Of a DNA stretch of 64,000 nucleotides, positions 50,162 through 61,582 are shown in pieces. The notes beneath the pieces are model-generated. The model ran no database searches. It was not told where the DNA came from and worked only from the letters and a program-made list of their open reading frames with translations. The stretch is from Actinokineospora sp. NBRC 105648 (lineage in GTDB: Bacteria > Actinomycetota > Actinomycetes > Mycobacteriales > Pseudonocardiaceae). The stretch covers positions 1-64,000 of the forward strand of contig NZ_BSTR01000041.1 in NCBI RefSeq assembly GCF_030269645.1, in the 5' to 3' direction. Position 1 is the first letter of the stretch, and each line of letters starts with the position of its first letter. The position numbers and the translations under genes were made by a program.

Positions 50162-51571
50162 TCAGGGGGAGTGCCGGGTGGCGTGGGGAGCGCCGTTGCG
50201 GGCCCGCCGCCCCCGGACCAGGGTGACGCAGGCGGTGGAGACCGCCGCGGCGACGGCTGCGGTGGCGAACGCGGTGGCCATCCCGGTCGCGGAGTTCCCG
50301 CGCAGCCCCCAGGTCATCGAGCCCAGCGCGGGCCCCAGGGCGAACCCGACGTTGAGCAGCAGGGCGGACAGCGCGCCCGCGGTGGCCGTGCGCGCGGGCG
50401 GCACCCCGGTCATGATCGCCGCCTGCGCCGGGGCGGCCAGCAAACCCGACCCGGCGCCGACCAGCAGCAGCCGCCAGGCGACCCCGGTCGGCCCCCAGTC
50501 GGTCGCGGCCGGGACCAGCAGCGCGGCGCCCACCAGCATCAGGCAGGTGCCCGCCAGCGCCGTGCGGCGCTGCCCCCAGCGGTCGCCCAGCACCCCGCCC
50601 AGCGGTGCGCACAGCACCATCCCGGCGGGCATGGCCAGCATGACCAAACCCACCTGCGCGGTGGGCACGCGCAGCGTCCCCGCCAACAGGTACGGGGTGA
50701 GGAAGCCCAGTGCCCCGCTGACCACGCCGCCCGCCAGCAGGGCCAGCAGCCAGCCGCGCACCGGGGAGTCGGCCAGCACCGCGCGGACCGGTCGGGCCGC
50801 GGGCCGCCTGACCCACAGCGCGACCGCGCCGACGGCCACGACCGGCAGGGCGAAGGCCCACGGCGGCCGCGCGCCCGGCCTGCCCAGCTCCTGCAGCCCG
50901 AGGATCAGCGCGGACCCCGCGGCGCCGAGCAGCAGGGCGTCGGCGAGCCACGAGCGGCGCGGCGCGGGCAGGCCGCCGTCGCCCGCCGGGATCGAGCGCA
51001 GACCCAGCCAGGCCGCGGCCAGGCACACCGGCACGTTGATCAGGAACACCGAGCGCCAGCCGAACTCGGCGATCAGCACACCGCCCAGCGCCGGGCCGAC
51101 CGCGCCGCCGAGCGGGCCGACCGCGGCCACCAGCCCCATCGCCCGCCCGGCGTCGGCCGGGCGCACCGACCGGCCGATCACCGACATCACCAGCGCCGCC
51201 ACCAGGGCCCCGAACACCCCTTGCACGCCGCGGGCGACGATCATCACGGGCAGTCCGGTACTGGCCGCCACCAGCACGCTCGCGGCTCCGAAACCCAGCA
51301 CCGCCAACAGGAACGCGGGCCGGGTCCCCGCCCCGTCGGCCCACCGGCCGACCGGCAGCACCAGGGCGACCAGCGGCAGCACGTAGGCCAGCACCACCCA
51401 CTGGACCGCCCCCGGGCCCGCGCCGAACCGCTGCCCGAGCGTCGGCAGCGCCACGCCGACGACGTTCATGTCCACGGTGCTGACGAACACCGCCAGCCCG
51501 GCTGCCACGACCGCGCCCCAGCGGCTCGTGCGCGAGTCGGTGACCGAGGCCGCGGGCTCGGCCGCGGTCAT
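50162..51571 (-). CDS. MFS drug-efflux transporter (DHA2/14-helix type)
   Basis: A 469-residue membrane pump with about 14 helices. Landmarks are FVSTVDMNVVGVALPTLGQR in helix 1 (the D-x-T/N-V-V-x-x-A-L-P motif of DHA2 exporters), PVGRWADGAGTRPAFLLAVL, VARGVQGVFGALVAALVMSV and AAVGPLGGAVGPALGGVLIA (antiporter motif C). ATG 51571 overlaps the WrbA-like stop. Likely exports the aromatic product and gives self-resistance; controlled through the palindrome at 52234 if the MarR assignment is right. Confidence 0.92.
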   Translation of the reverse strand: MTAAEPAASVTDSRTSRWGAVVAAGLAVFVSTVDMNVVGVALPTLGQRFGAGPGAVQWVVLAYVLPLVALVLPVGRWADGAGTRPAFLLAVLGFGAASVLVAASTGLPVMIVARGVQGVFGALVAALVMSVIGRSVRPADAGRAMGLVAAVGPLGGAVGPALGGVLIAEFGWRSVFLINVPVCLAAAWLGLRSIPAGDGGLPAPRRSWLADALLLGAAGSALILGLQELGRPGARPPWAFALPVVAVGAVALWVRRPAARPVRAVLADSPVRGWLLALLAGGVVSGALGFLTPYLLAGTLRVPTAQVGLVMLAMPAGMVLCAPLGGVLGDRWGQRRTALAGTCLMLVGAALLVPAATDWGPTGVAWRLLLVGAGSGLLAAPAQAAIMTGVPPARTATAGALSALLLNVGFALGPALGSMTWGLRGNSATGMATAFATAAVAAAVSTACVTLVRGRRARNGAPHATRHSP

Positions 51572-52185
51572 CCCGCGTGCTCCCCCGAGCGGGTGAGCCG
51601 GGTGGCGACCGCGGCGACCCGGGCACCGTAGGCGCGCGCGGCCGATAGCTCCACTTCGGACGGTCCAGGGGTGTCGTGGCCCGCCAGGGCTGATACACCG
51701 TAGGGGTTTCCAGCGGACTGGAGGACGTCGCCGACGTAGCCCGCCGGAACGTAGATCGCACCCCAGTGGTGGAAGACGTGTGACAGGGCCAAGAGCGTGG
51801 ACTCGTGCCCGCCGTGCGCGCTGCCCGCGCTGGTGAAACCGCCCGCCACCTTGTCGGCCAGCTCCGCGGCGAACCACAGTGGACCGGTGGTCTCCAGGAA
51901 CGCGGTGAGCGGCGACGCGAGGTTGCCGTAGCGGGTCGGCGTGCCGAGCAGCACCGCGTCCGCCCAGCGCAGGTCGTCGTGCGTCGGCGGCTCCAGGTGC
52001 GCGCTGGTGTCCAGATTCCCTTGCCAGTCAGCGCGTTGCGCGACCACGGCGGCGGGCGCGGTCTCGGCGAGGCGGCGCAGCCGCACGTCCGAGCCCGCCT
52101 TCGCGGCGCCCTCGGCGACCGCCTCGGCCAGTCGGCGGACCGTGCCGGTGGCGCTGTAGTAGGCCACGAGTGTCTTGACCGTCAT
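51568..52185 (-). CDS. wrbA: WrbA-like NAD(P)H:quinone oxidoreductase
   Basis: A 205-residue flavodoxin-fold enzyme: FMN-binding YYSATGTVRRLAEAVAEGA, ADAVLLGTPTRYGNLASPLT, DKVAGGFTSAGSAHGGHEST and the WrbA-type GVSALAGHDTPGPSEVEL. WrbA enzymes reduce quinones by two electrons and avoid semiquinone radicals. ATG 52185 has GGGGAGA upstream. First gene of the operon with the MFS pump; it diverges from the SDR gene. In an aromatic polyketide cluster it may protect against or tailor the quinone product. Confidence 0.92.
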   Translation of the reverse strand: MTVKTLVAYYSATGTVRRLAEAVAEGAAKAGSDVRLRRLAETAPAAVVAQRADWQGNLDTSAHLEPPTHDDLRWADAVLLGTPTRYGNLASPLTAFLETTGPLWFAAELADKVAGGFTSAGSAHGGHESTLLALSHVFHHWGAIYVPAGYVGDVLQSAGNPYGVSALAGHDTPGPSEVELSAARAYGARVAAVATRLTRSGEHAG

Positions 52186-52233
52186 CCGATTCTCCCCAGT
52201 CCGGCTGGTCGACTCCGGCCCCGAGGCTAGCAT

Positions 52234-52253
52234 ATAGTTAGTCGGGTAACTAT
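52234..52253. promoter_or_regulatory. Perfect 20-bp palindrome, probable MarR operator
   Basis: ATAGTTA-GTCGGG-TAACTAT: 7-base arms are exact complements around a 6-base centre, set in a local AT-rich pocket between divergent wrbA-like (52185) and SDR (52272) genes. A TATAGT hexamer at 52233-52238 on the plus strand overlaps it. Size and symmetry fit MarR family sites. A partial copy of the core (TTAGCCGGGTAA) occurs at the 3' end of the marR gene. Confidence 0.75.
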
Positions 52254-52271
52254 CTTCGTGAAGGAGCTCGC

Positions 52272-53045
52272 ATGGACTTCGGACTGAGCGATCGCGCCGT
52301 GCTCGTCACCGGCGGATCGTCCAACATCGGCGCGGCGACCGCCGTGGCGTTCGGCCGGGAGGGCGCCCGGGTCGCGTTGACCTACAAGAACAACCGGGAC
52401 GCCGCCGACAAGGTCGCCGCGCGGGTCGAGCAGGCGGGCGGGCAGGCGTTCGTCACACCGTTCGACCTCGAGGACCCGGCCGCGCCCGAGGCCCTGGTGC
52501 GGACCGTGGTCGAGCACTGGGGCGGGCTCGACGTGCTGGTGAACAACGCCGTCCGCTGGGCCGACCACAGCCCGACCGAGGGTCCGGCGCGCTTCGAGAC
52601 CAGCGACCGGCCCGCGTGGGAGGCGCTGGTCGAGGCGAACCTGACCGGCTACCTGCGGGTGCTCTACGCGGCGCTACCCGCGTTGCGCACCAGTGGATCC
52701 GGGCGCGTCGTCAACCTGTCCACCTCCCTGGTGGAGCGCGGGATGGTCGGCTCGGTCGCCTACACCGCGGCCAAGTCCGGCATCCACGGCGCCAGCCGCA
52801 GCCTGGCCTGGGAGGTCGGCGGCGACGGCATCCTGGTCAACGTCGTGCTGCCCGGCTGGGTGATCGACGGCAAGGACCTGCCCTTCGAGATCCCGCAGGC
52901 GCTGATGGACGAGCAGACCGGCAGGCTGCCCACCGGCAGGCTGCCGCTGTCCACGCACGTCGCCGACACCGTGGTCTTCCTGGCCTCGCAGGCGAACCAG
53001 AGCATCACCGGCGAGATCGTCCACGTCACCGGCGGGGTGTCCTGA
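52272..53045 (+). CDS. Short-chain dehydrogenase/reductase (FabG-like) of the polyketide cluster
   Basis: A 257-residue SDR: VLVTGGSSNIGAATAVAFGR, NNAVRWADHSPTEG, catalytic Tyr-Lys in GSVAYTAAKSGIHGASRSLA, and a C-terminal SITGEIVHVTGGVS. GAAGGAG precedes ATG 52272. It does not resemble the ActIII C9-ketoreductase (no LERGTGRIVNIASTGGKQG-type segment), so it is more likely a tailoring or detoxifying reductase. It is regulated from the palindrome shared with the wrbA-like operon and is convergent with the methyltransferase gene. Confidence 0.88.
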   Translation: MDFGLSDRAVLVTGGSSNIGAATAVAFGREGARVALTYKNNRDAADKVAARVEQAGGQAFVTPFDLEDPAAPEALVRTVVEHWGGLDVLVNNAVRWADHSPTEGPARFETSDRPAWEALVEANLTGYLRVLYAALPALRTSGSGRVVNLSTSLVERGMVGSVAYTAAKSGIHGASRSLAWEVGGDGILVNVVLPGWVIDGKDLPFEIPQALMDEQTGRLPTGRLPLSTHVADTVVFLASQANQSITGEIVHVTGGVS

Positions 53046-53063
53046 CCCACCGGCGCGGCGCGG

Positions 53064-53098
53064 CGGCCCTGGAGTCCACAGTGGACTCCAGGGCCGCT
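53064..53098. terminator. Bidirectional terminator hairpin
   Basis: Perfect 17-base inverted repeat (GCGGCCCTGGAGTCCAC and its complement) with one central base, between the convergent SDR and methyltransferase genes. Confidence 0.85.
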
Positions 53099-53117
53099 GT
53101 CGCGCCCGGCACCGGGG

Positions 53118-54161
53118 TCAGTCGCGGGTCGCCTCGATGACGCTCTCCGCCCGCGGGTCGCCGCCCTCGGCGTGGCGGACCGCGACCACCCGCAGGCCCG
53201 CGCGCTCGACGAGCCCGCACAGCTCCGCCTGTGTGCGGTAGCGGCCACCCAGGACCATCAGCATCCCCAGGTCGGCGAACCGGCCCGGGTTGAACCCCGG
53301 CCGGTCCGGCAGCAGCGCGTCGAAGACGAACAGGCGCGCGCCCGGCCGCATGGCCCGGTGCGCGTTGCCGAGGACGGTGAGCACCTGCTCGTCGTCGAAG
53401 TCGTGCAGCACCCGGGAGATGCTGTAGACGTCGCCGCCCGGTGGGAACGCCTCGAACGCGTCGCCGCCGACCACCTCGACCCGGTCGGCCAAGCCGAGCC
53501 GGGCCACGTTCGCCGTGGCCGCGGCGACGGCGGCGGGCAGGTCGAACAGCACGCCGCGCAAGCCGTTCCGGTCGCCCAGCACCGCGGCCAGCAGCGCGCC
53601 GGTGCCGCCGCCGACGTCGACCACCACACCCACGTCGCCGAAGTCGCAGCCCGCCACCACCTGGGGCACCGCGGTCTCGCGACCCATCGCCTGGTCGAAG
53701 GTGGAGCGCGCGCCCGGGTTCTCGGCCAGGTAATCGAAGTACGTCGTGCCGTACACCTTGTCGAACGCGGGTTTCCCGGTCCGCGCGGTGTGCAGCGCCT
53801 CGGCGCACGCGGCGTAGGCCTCTTCCCCGTGCAGGATGGCGATGTACTTGTGGGTGTCCACTGTGTCCGATCGCAGGTACTCGGCCGGGCCGTTGAGCGC
53901 GAACACCCCGGGCGCGGGCTCGTCGAACACCCCGACCGCGCCCAGCCCGCGCAGGAACCGGGTCAGCGCGGTCGGGTCCGCCCCCACCGCGTCCGCGAGG
54001 TCCGCGGCCGCGCGCGGGCCGTCGGCCAGCGCGTCGGCCACGTCCAGCTTGGCCGCCACGTACAGCGCCTGCTGCAGCCACGCGCCGAACATCACCCGCA
54101 TGACCACGCCGCGGTCGGCCAGACCCGCGGGCGGGTTCCCCGTCTTGGTGGGCGTGCTCAT
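53118..54161 (-). CDS. SAM-dependent O-methyltransferase (polyketide tailoring)
   Basis: A 347-residue AcnMT-type methyltransferase. The N-terminal dimer domain (LQQALYVAAKLDVADALADG) precedes the SAM fold: VVVDVGGGTGALLAAVLGDR, VLFDLPAAVAAATANVARLG, SRVLHDFDDEQVLTVLGNAH and ARLFVFDALLPDRPGFNPGR. It resembles TcmO/TcmN-C and DnrK-type enzymes. ATG 54161 overlaps the TcmI-like stop. It is the last visible gene of the long minus-strand PKS operon and would methylate a phenolic hydroxyl of the polyketide. A second paralogue lies at 43670. Confidence 0.92.
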   Translation of the reverse strand: MSTPTKTGNPPAGLADRGVVMRVMFGAWLQQALYVAAKLDVADALADGPRAAADLADAVGADPTALTRFLRGLGAVGVFDEPAPGVFALNGPAEYLRSDTVDTHKYIAILHGEEAYAACAEALHTARTGKPAFDKVYGTTYFDYLAENPGARSTFDQAMGRETAVPQVVAGCDFGDVGVVVDVGGGTGALLAAVLGDRNGLRGVLFDLPAAVAAATANVARLGLADRVEVVGGDAFEAFPPGGDVYSISRVLHDFDDEQVLTVLGNAHRAMRPGARLFVFDALLPDRPGFNPGRFADLGMLMVLGGRYRTQAELCGLVERAGLRVVAVRHAEGGDPRAESVIEATRD

Positions 54162-54496
54162 GACCCGGTCACCTCCTGGTTCTCCCAGTGGTAGAAGGGC
54201 GTGGCCATCGCGTCGGCGGGGGAGCGCCAGGTCCGCGGGTCGTACGGGGCGATGTGCGGGCGCAGGTCCTCGCTCACCCGCCGGAACAGCGGGTCCTGCC
54301 TGCTGTGCTCGACGGTCGACCGGACGTCGTCGTCAGCGGTGATCAGGTGCAGGTACAGGCCGTGGAAGCCGAACAGCGTCCGGGACCGGACCCCGATCCG
54401 CCCGGGCAGCTCGGTCTCGTCGGAGGCGGCGAAGATGTCCGCGACGGCCCGTTCGGCCCCGTCGGCGATCCTGGCCACGATCAGCGTGTGCTTCAT
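54158..54496 (-). CDS. TcmI-family polyketide cyclase
   Basis: A 112-residue protein with the dimeric alpha-beta barrel of TcmI: HTLIVARIADGAERAVADIF, LFGFHGLYLHLITADDDVRS, DPLFRRVSEDLRPHIAPYDP. TcmI closes the last ring of tetracenomycin F2, and homologues occur in most pentangular and spore-pigment clusters. ATG 54496 has GGAAGGAG 4 bases upstream. It is coupled to the methyltransferase downstream. Expected role: late ring closure. Confidence 0.93.
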   Translation of the reverse strand: MKHTLIVARIADGAERAVADIFAASDETELPGRIGVRSRTLFGFHGLYLHLITADDDVRSTVEHSRQDPLFRRVSEDLRPHIAPYDPRTWRSPADAMATPFYHWENQEVTGS

Positions 54497-54540
54497 GGGT
54501 CTCCTTCCGGTCCACATCGTCTGAAGTGGACGGTCGTCGG

Positions 54541-55736
54541 TCAGACGAGGAACGTGGGTGCGGGCAGCCCGAGCTCGATGCGCCCCAGGCGGCGCACGCT
54601 GTCCTGGCTGAAGGCCACGTGCGCCGCCGCGGCGTGGATGTCGCGGAAGCAGCGCTGCAACGGGTGCGAGGAGTAGAGCGCGCTCGCGCCGCAGGCGTGG
54701 AACGCGGTCTGCACCACCTCCCGCGCCGTCGTCATGGCGTGCACGACCGCCGCGGCCAGCCGGGCGCGGACCGGCGGGTCGGCCGCGTCGCGGCCCACCG
54801 CCTCGACCACGTCCCCGATCGCCGCCACCAGCAGCGCCCTGGCCGCGCGCAGCGAGGTCTCGGCCAGCACCAGGTCGTGCTGGACGCCCTCGTCCTCGGC
54901 CAGCGGGACGTCGGTGCCGGGTTTGGTCTTGCGCCGCGCGGTGGCGGCGAACTCGTCGAGCGCCCGCCTGCCGACCCCGAGCGGGAAGCCCGCCATCATC
55001 ATCATGAGGAAGCTGAACATCGACGCGCCGTAGAGCGGACCACCCACCTTGGCCCGCTCGAACAGCGGGTCGATGACGAGCTCGGCGGGCACCCGCACCT
55101 CCCGCGCGGCCACGTCGTGGCTACCGGTGCCGCGCAACCCGGCCGCGCGCCAGGTGTCGAGCACCGCGAGCTCCCCGGACGGCACGAACGCCATCCGCAC
55201 TACCGGCGCCCCGCCCGGCCCGCTGACCGGTTCACCACTGGGATCGGCCACCGCGAAGGCCAGCAGGACCCAGTCGCTGTGCAGGCACCCGCTGACGTAG
55301 GGCCACCGCCCGTCGAGCACGAAACCGTTGTCGGTCGGCACGCCCCGCCCGGCCGGTGCCATCGAGCTGGCGATGACCGGGTTCGGCGTGCCCGCCAGCA
55401 GGCGCCCGGCCACCGCCGGGTCCAGCCAGGCCAGGAAACCGGAGCCCTGCCCGATCAGCAGGCTCCAGCCCGCCGAGGCGTCCGCCCGGGACACCTCGGC
55501 CACCGTGTCGAGCACGGCCAGCGGCGCGCACTCCGGGCCGCCCAGCGACCGCGGCAGCGCGAGGCTGAACAGCCCGGCCGCGCGGAAGCGCTCCACCAGG
55601 TCGGTGGGCAGCGTCCTGGCCGCCTCGATGTCGGCCACCCGGTCGGCCAGGTCGGCCGCGATCGGCTTGGCGGCCTCCAGCGCCCAGTCGGGCGCGGTGT
55701 GCACGGGCACGGTGGTTCCTCCCCTGTCCAGGCCGC

Positions 55737-55740
<4 letters not shown>
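54541..55740 (-). CDS. Acyl-CoA-dehydrogenase-fold flavin monooxygenase (first of tandem pair)
   Basis: A 399-residue protein of the HsaA/ActVA-ORF5-like group D flavin oxygenases. Landmarks are FRAAGLFSLALPRSLGGPEC, ASAGWSLLIGQGSGFLAWLD, AAGLRGTGSHDVAAREVRVP (the R-G-T-G-S-H-D motif typical of two-component monooxygenases) and LQRCFRDIHAAAAHVAFSQD. These enzymes use reduced FMN from a separate reductase; none is adjacent, although the WrbA-like or SDR enzyme might help. ATG 55740 overlaps the stop of the upstream paralogue. It probably hydroxylates the aromatic product. Confidence 0.88.
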
Positions 55741-57659
<1,919 letters not shown>

Positions 57660-57696
57660 CGTCGCTCCCTCTCGATGTGTTCTCATGCCGTGTCCG

Positions 57697-58929
57697 TCAG
57701 CCCGCGGCCGCGAGCACCAGCGCCGAGGTGAACCCGCCGTAGCCGCGGGCGAGCACCAGCACGTGCCGCAGGTCGGCCGCCCGCGCCCCGCCGGTGACCA
57801 GGTCGATGTCGTGGTCGACGTCGGCCGCCGCCAGACCGGGGGTCGGTGGCACCAGCCCGTCGCGCAGCGCCAGCACCGCGGCGGTGGCCTCGAGCGCGGC
57901 GGCGCCGGAGTAGGCGCGGCCGAGACCCGCCTTCACCGCCGTCACCGGGACCCGGGCCGCCCGCGGGCCGAGCGCCGCGCGCAGTCCGGCCACCTCGGCG
58001 GCGTCCGCGGCGGGCACGCCCATCCCATCGGCGAAGACCGCGTCCACCTGGGTCGCCGAGATGTCGGCGTCGGCCAGGGCGAACCGGATCGCCGCGGCCA
58101 CCGCGTCGGCGCCGCGGGTCCACCCGACGCCGTCGCCGGGTGGACCCGCGAAGGTCGCCGCGTGTCCGGCGATCCGGGCCAGCGGCCGCGCCCCGCGTGC
58201 CGCCGCGTGCCCCGCCTCCTCCACCACCAGCACCGCGCCGCCCTCACCCGGCAGGTAGCCCCGCGCGTGCCGGGAGAACGGTCGGTAGTCCGATGTGGAC
58301 AGAAGGTCCGACTTCAGCTGGCAGGTCAGCGCGTACGGGCTCACCGGCGCCTCGGTGCCGCCGGTGACCTGGACCCGCCCGCCCGCCCGGATCACCCCCC
58401 GGCTGTGCCCCAGCGCGTCCAGCCCACCAGCGGCCTCGCTGCTGACCACCGCGCACGGCCCGCGCAGCCCCCGGTTGATCGAGATCTGACCGGTGGAAGC
58501 CGCGTAGAACCAGGCGATCGACTGGTACGGCCCGACGAACCGCGGCCCCCTGGCCCACAGCGCCTCGATCTCGCGCTGGCCGAAGGCGTTGCCGCCCGAG
58601 GAGGCCGAGGTGGTCACCCCGATCTCGAAGCCGCTGCCCGCGGCCGGGTCGAGCGCGGCCTCGGTGAGAGCTTGCTGGGTGGCCGCGAGGGCGAAATGCG
58701 TCCACAGGTCGGTCTGCACCAGCACCCGAGCCTCCACAGAGGACCGAGGATCGAAGCCGACCACCTCCCCGGCCCTGCGCACCGGGTAGCGCGCCGGGTC
58801 GAACCGGGTGATCCGCCCGACCCCGTCGACGCCTGCCAACGCCGATCGCCAGAACGCCGCGGTGTCCAGGCCGGTGGGGGCCACCACCCCCAGGCCGGTG
58901 ATCACCGCCGTCCGGTCGGTCCCGCTCAC
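57697..58929 (-). CDS. Type II PKS chain length factor (KS-beta)
   Basis: A 410-residue ketosynthase-like partner of KS-alpha: [40 protein letters not shown] and [20 protein letters not shown]. In place of the nucleophilic Cys, the segment reads [12 protein letters not shown], with Ala166 at the site where most chain length factors have Gln (EQAGGLDA). KS catalytic His positions are also not conserved. It sets chain length in the KS-CLF dimer. GTG 58929 overlaps the KS-alpha stop. Confidence 0.95.
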   Translation of the reverse strand: MSGTDRTAVITGLGVVAPTGLDTAAFWRSALAGVDGVGRITRFDPARYPVRRAGEVVGFDPRSSVEARVLVQTDLWTHFALAATQQALTEAALDPAAGSGFEIGVTTSASSGGNAFGQREIEALWARGPRFVGPYQSIAWFYAASTGQISINRGLRGPCAVVSSEAAGGLDALGHSRGVIRAGGRVQVTGGTEAPVSPYALTCQLKSDLLSTSDYRPFSRHARGYLPGEGGAVLVVEEAGHAAARGARPLARIAGHAATFAGPPGDGVGWTRGADAVAAAIRFALADADISATQVDAVFADGMGVPAADAAEVAGLRAALGPRAARVPVTAVKAGLGRAYSGAAALEATAAVLALRDGLVPPTPGLAAADVDHDIDLVTGGARAADLRHVLVLARGYGGFTSALVLAAAG

Positions 58930-60194
58930 CGGGCCCGCCGCCCGGCCCGGTCCAGCACGACCGCGGACTGGAAGCCGCCGAAGCCGCTGCCGACGCTGAG
59001 CACCAGGTCGGTGTCCCACTCCCGGGCGGTGTTGGGCACGTAGTCCAGGTCGCACTCCGGGTCGGGGTACTCGTAGTTGGCGGTGGGCGGCACCACACCG
59101 CGGGCGCCCGCCAGCACGCAGGCCGCCAGCTCGAGGCTGCCGATCGCGCCGAGCGAGTGCCCGATCATCGACTTGATCGAGCTCATCGGCACCCGCCTGG
59201 CGTGCTCACCCAGGCTCCGCTTGACCGCGGCGGTCTCGTGCCGGTCGTTCTGCTTGGTGCTCGACCCGTGCGCGTTGACGTAGCGCACCTCGTCCGGCCG
59301 GGCCCCGGCCCGCTCCAGCGCGACGGTGATCGCCCGGGCCATCTCGACGCCGCCCGCGGTCAGCCCGGTCATGTGGTAGGCGTTGCCGAAGGTGGCGAAC
59401 CCGCCCACCTCGCAGTAGACCGAGGCGCCGCGGCGGCGCGCGTGCCCGAGCTCCTCCAGCACCAGCACCGCCGCGCCCTCGCCGAGGACGAAGCCGTCCC
59501 GGGTGGCGTCGAACGGGCGCGAGGCGCGCCCGGGGTCGTCGTTGCGGGTGCTGGTGGCCTTGATCGCGTCGAAGCAGGCCACCGTGATCGGTGAGATGGG
59601 CGCGTCGGCGGCACCCGCGAGCACGACGTCGGCCCGGCCCTCCTCGATCATCCGGGCGCCGTAGCCGACCGCGTCGAGCCCGGAGGTGCAACCGGTGGAG
59701 ATGGTCTGCACCGGCCCACCCGCGCCGTGCGCGGTCGCCACCTCCGCCGCCAGCGTGCTCGGCACCAGCGCCCGGTAGAGGTCCTGGTGCCCGAGCGCGG
59801 GGTCCACCAGCCAGTCGGCGCCGCCGCCGGAGACGGCCACGTACTCCTCCTCGAGCCGGATCGTGGAGCCGACCGCGGTGCCCACGCACACCCCGGTCCG
59901 CCAGGGGTCGACCGCGCCGAGCTCGACGCCCGCGTCGGCCACCGCCTCCCGGGCGGCCACCAGCCCCAGCTGCACGTGCCGGTCGACCCGGTCGGCGGTC
60001 GCGGCGTCCAGGCCCGCCGCGAGCGGGTCGAAGTCGACCTCGGCCGCGATGCGGGAGCGGAACCCCGCCGGGTCGAACAGCGTGATGGCGCGGGTCGCGG
60101 TCCGGCCCGAGGTCAGCAGGTCCCAGAACGCCCGCACCCCGATCGCGCCCGGGGCCACCACACCGATCCCGGTCACCGCCACCCGGACGGTCAC
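58926..60194 (-). CDS. Type II PKS ketosynthase alpha
   Basis: A 422-residue condensing enzyme. Catalytic Cys169 lies in [20 protein letters not shown]; His309 in [20 protein letters not shown]; His346 in [16 protein letters not shown]. The N-terminal [18 protein letters not shown] is typical. It builds the poly-beta-ketone from malonyl-ACP together with the chain length factor and ACP downstream. GTG 60194 overlaps the cupin stop. The protein length and residues match KS-alpha of aromatic polyketide and spore-pigment clusters. No KSIII or starter AT is seen, so an acetate starter is expected. Confidence 0.97.
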   Translation of the reverse strand: MTVRVAVTGIGVVAPGAIGVRAFWDLLTSGRTATRAITLFDPAGFRSRIAAEVDFDPLAAGLDAATADRVDRHVQLGLVAAREAVADAGVELGAVDPWRTGVCVGTAVGSTIRLEEEYVAVSGGGADWLVDPALGHQDLYRALVPSTLAAEVATAHGAGGPVQTISTGCTSGLDAVGYGARMIEEGRADVVLAGAADAPISPITVACFDAIKATSTRNDDPGRASRPFDATRDGFVLGEGAAVLVLEELGHARRRGASVYCEVGGFATFGNAYHMTGLTAGGVEMARAITVALERAGARPDEVRYVNAHGSSTKQNDRHETAAVKRSLGEHARRVPMSSIKSMIGHSLGAIGSLELAACVLAGARGVVPPTANYEYPDPECDLDYVPNTAREWDTDLVLSVGSGFGGFQSAVVLDRAGRRAR

Positions 60195-60622
60195 GACGCC
60201 GCCTCGGTGTCGACGTGGCCGAGCTCCGGCCGCGGCGCCAGCGGACCGAGCTGGAACACGCACCGCACCGGCGTGTCGCCGACGTTGCGCAGCCGGTGCC
60301 GGGTGCCCGGGGGCACCAGCAGCGCGTCCCCCGGGCGCAGTGGCCACGGCTCGCCGTCGAGGTCCACCACGAGATCACCCGCCACCAGGTAGAGGAACTC
60401 CTCGGAGTACGGGTGGTAGTGCTCGGCGATGCGCTCACCCGGCTCCAGCCGGGCCACCCCCATGAACCCCGACACCGACGCCGCGTTGCGCGGGCTGAGC
60501 AGGGTGCGGATCTCGCCGCCCCGCCTGCGGTCGGCGGGAATGTCGGCCTCGTTGACCAGGTGCGCGTGGCGGTCGGACCGCCTGCTGTGCGCCGCCTCGG
60601 GCGCCTTGTCGTTGTCGATCAT
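60191..60622 (-). CDS. TcmJ/WhiE-ORFII-like cupin
   Basis: A 143-residue cupin: [20 protein letters not shown] and [20 protein letters not shown] form motif 1 (H-x-H and Glu), and [20 protein letters not shown] forms motif 2 (His). Cupins of this sort lie directly before KS-alpha in tetracenomycin, spore-pigment and pentangular clusters and help in cyclisation or oxygenation. ATG 60622 has GGAGACAACG upstream. Confidence 0.93.
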   Translation of the reverse strand: MIDNDKAPEAAHSRRSDRHAHLVNEADIPADRRRGGEIRTLLSPRNAASVSGFMGVARLEPGERIAEHYHPYSEEFLYLVAGDLVVDLDGEPWPLRPGDALLVPPGTRHRLRNVGDTPVRCVFQLGPLAPRPELGHVDTEAAS

Positions 60623-60637
60623 CGTTGTCTCCTTGGC

Positions 60638-61582
60638 TCACAGACCGAACAGCTCCGCGGCGGTGCCGCCGAGGATGGCCGCGCGCTCGTCGTCGTCGAC
60701 CGCGAGCGCACCGATCGCGGACAGCACGGGTACCTCCATGCCCACCAGCGGCGGCGAGTCCGTCCCCAGCAGCAGCCGGTCGGCGCCGAAGGTCGCCAGG
60801 TTGGCCGCCAGCGCGACCGGGCTGGGTGAGGACGTGTCGACCCAGATCCGCCGCAGGTACGCGCTCGGCGGCGCGCTCAGCGGCAGTGGCCGGGTGGGTG
60901 GGCCGCCGGGCGCCGCCCAGTGCGGCGGCCGGTGCACCAGGTCCAGCTTCTCGGCGAGCAGGGCCAGCGCCCCGCCCGCCGCGGTGGCGACCAGCCGCAG
61001 CCCGGGGTGGCGCTCCAGCACCCCGCCGAGCACCAGGCAGGCCACCCCGATCGTGACGTCGCAGAACCGGCCCAGCTGCTCGATGTGGCGGAAGTCGGCC
61101 AGCCCCGTGCCCGCCGCGGGCTGGGCGGGCGCGTGCAGCAGCACCGGCGCGTCCAGTTCGGCCGCCATGGCGAAGAACTCCTCGGCCGCCGGGTCGTCGA
61201 GGTAGCGGCCCGCGACGCTGGTGTTCACCACGAAGCCGACGAACCCACCGTCCACATAGGTCTGCGCGGCCGCGCCCAGGTGCTCGGTGCCGCCGAAGGG
61301 GTTGGCGTAGACCAGCGCCCGCAGGTGCTCGGGGAAGGCCGTCACCCGCGACGCCAGCCAGTCGTGGAAGGCGCGCAGCGCGTCGGTGCCCTGGGCGTAG
61401 TTGTCCACCCCGGGCACCGGCACCATCGCCCCCGCGCCGACCGGGCTGCCGACCAGCGTCAGGTCGATGCCCGCGGCCAGCTTCCGCTCGACCATGCCCT
61501 CGACGTCGCCCAGCGAAGGCGGCATCGGGAACCGCCGCAGCGACTCCGGCGGGCTGATGTGCCCGTGCACGTCGACGATCAC
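60638..61582 (-). CDS. Amidohydrolase/ACMSD-like decarboxylase
   Basis: A 314-residue TIM-barrel metal enzyme: MIVDVHGHISPPESLRRFPM (H-x-H at residues 6 and 8), APVLLHAPAQPAAG (His) and LLLGTDSPPLVGMEV (Asp). This is the amidohydrolase-2 family, whose members include nonoxidative aromatic decarboxylases such as ACMSD and gamma-resorcylate decarboxylase. In a type II PKS cluster a decarboxylase of a ring carboxylate is the likeliest role, but it is inferred. GTG 61582 overlaps the upstream gene stop. This gene is not in the core set of tetracenomycin or WhiE. Confidence 0.85.
   Translation of the reverse strand: MIVDVHGHISPPESLRRFPMPPSLGDVEGMVERKLAAGIDLTLVGSPVGAGAMVPVPGVDNYAQGTDALRAFHDWLASRVTAFPEHLRALVYANPFGGTEHLGAAAQTYVDGGFVGFVVNTSVAGRYLDDPAAEEFFAMAAELDAPVLLHAPAQPAAGTGLADFRHIEQLGRFCDVTIGVACLVLGGVLERHPGLRLVATAAGGALALLAEKLDLVHRPPHWAAPGGPPTRPLPLSAPPSAYLRRIWVDTSSPSPVALAANLATFGADRLLLGTDSPPLVGMEVPVLSAIGALAVDDDERAAILGGTAAELFGL

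Noticed and set aside
52272-53045. ActIII-type C9 polyketide ketoreductase
   Set aside because: It is a generic FabG-like SDR outside the PKS operon and lacks the ActIII-type segment after the catalytic region.
58926-60347. Longer KS-alpha with start at 60347
   Set aside because: The extra N-terminal part overlaps the cupin gene and is not ketosynthase-like; GTG 60194 gives the normal 422-residue length and a GTGA junction.
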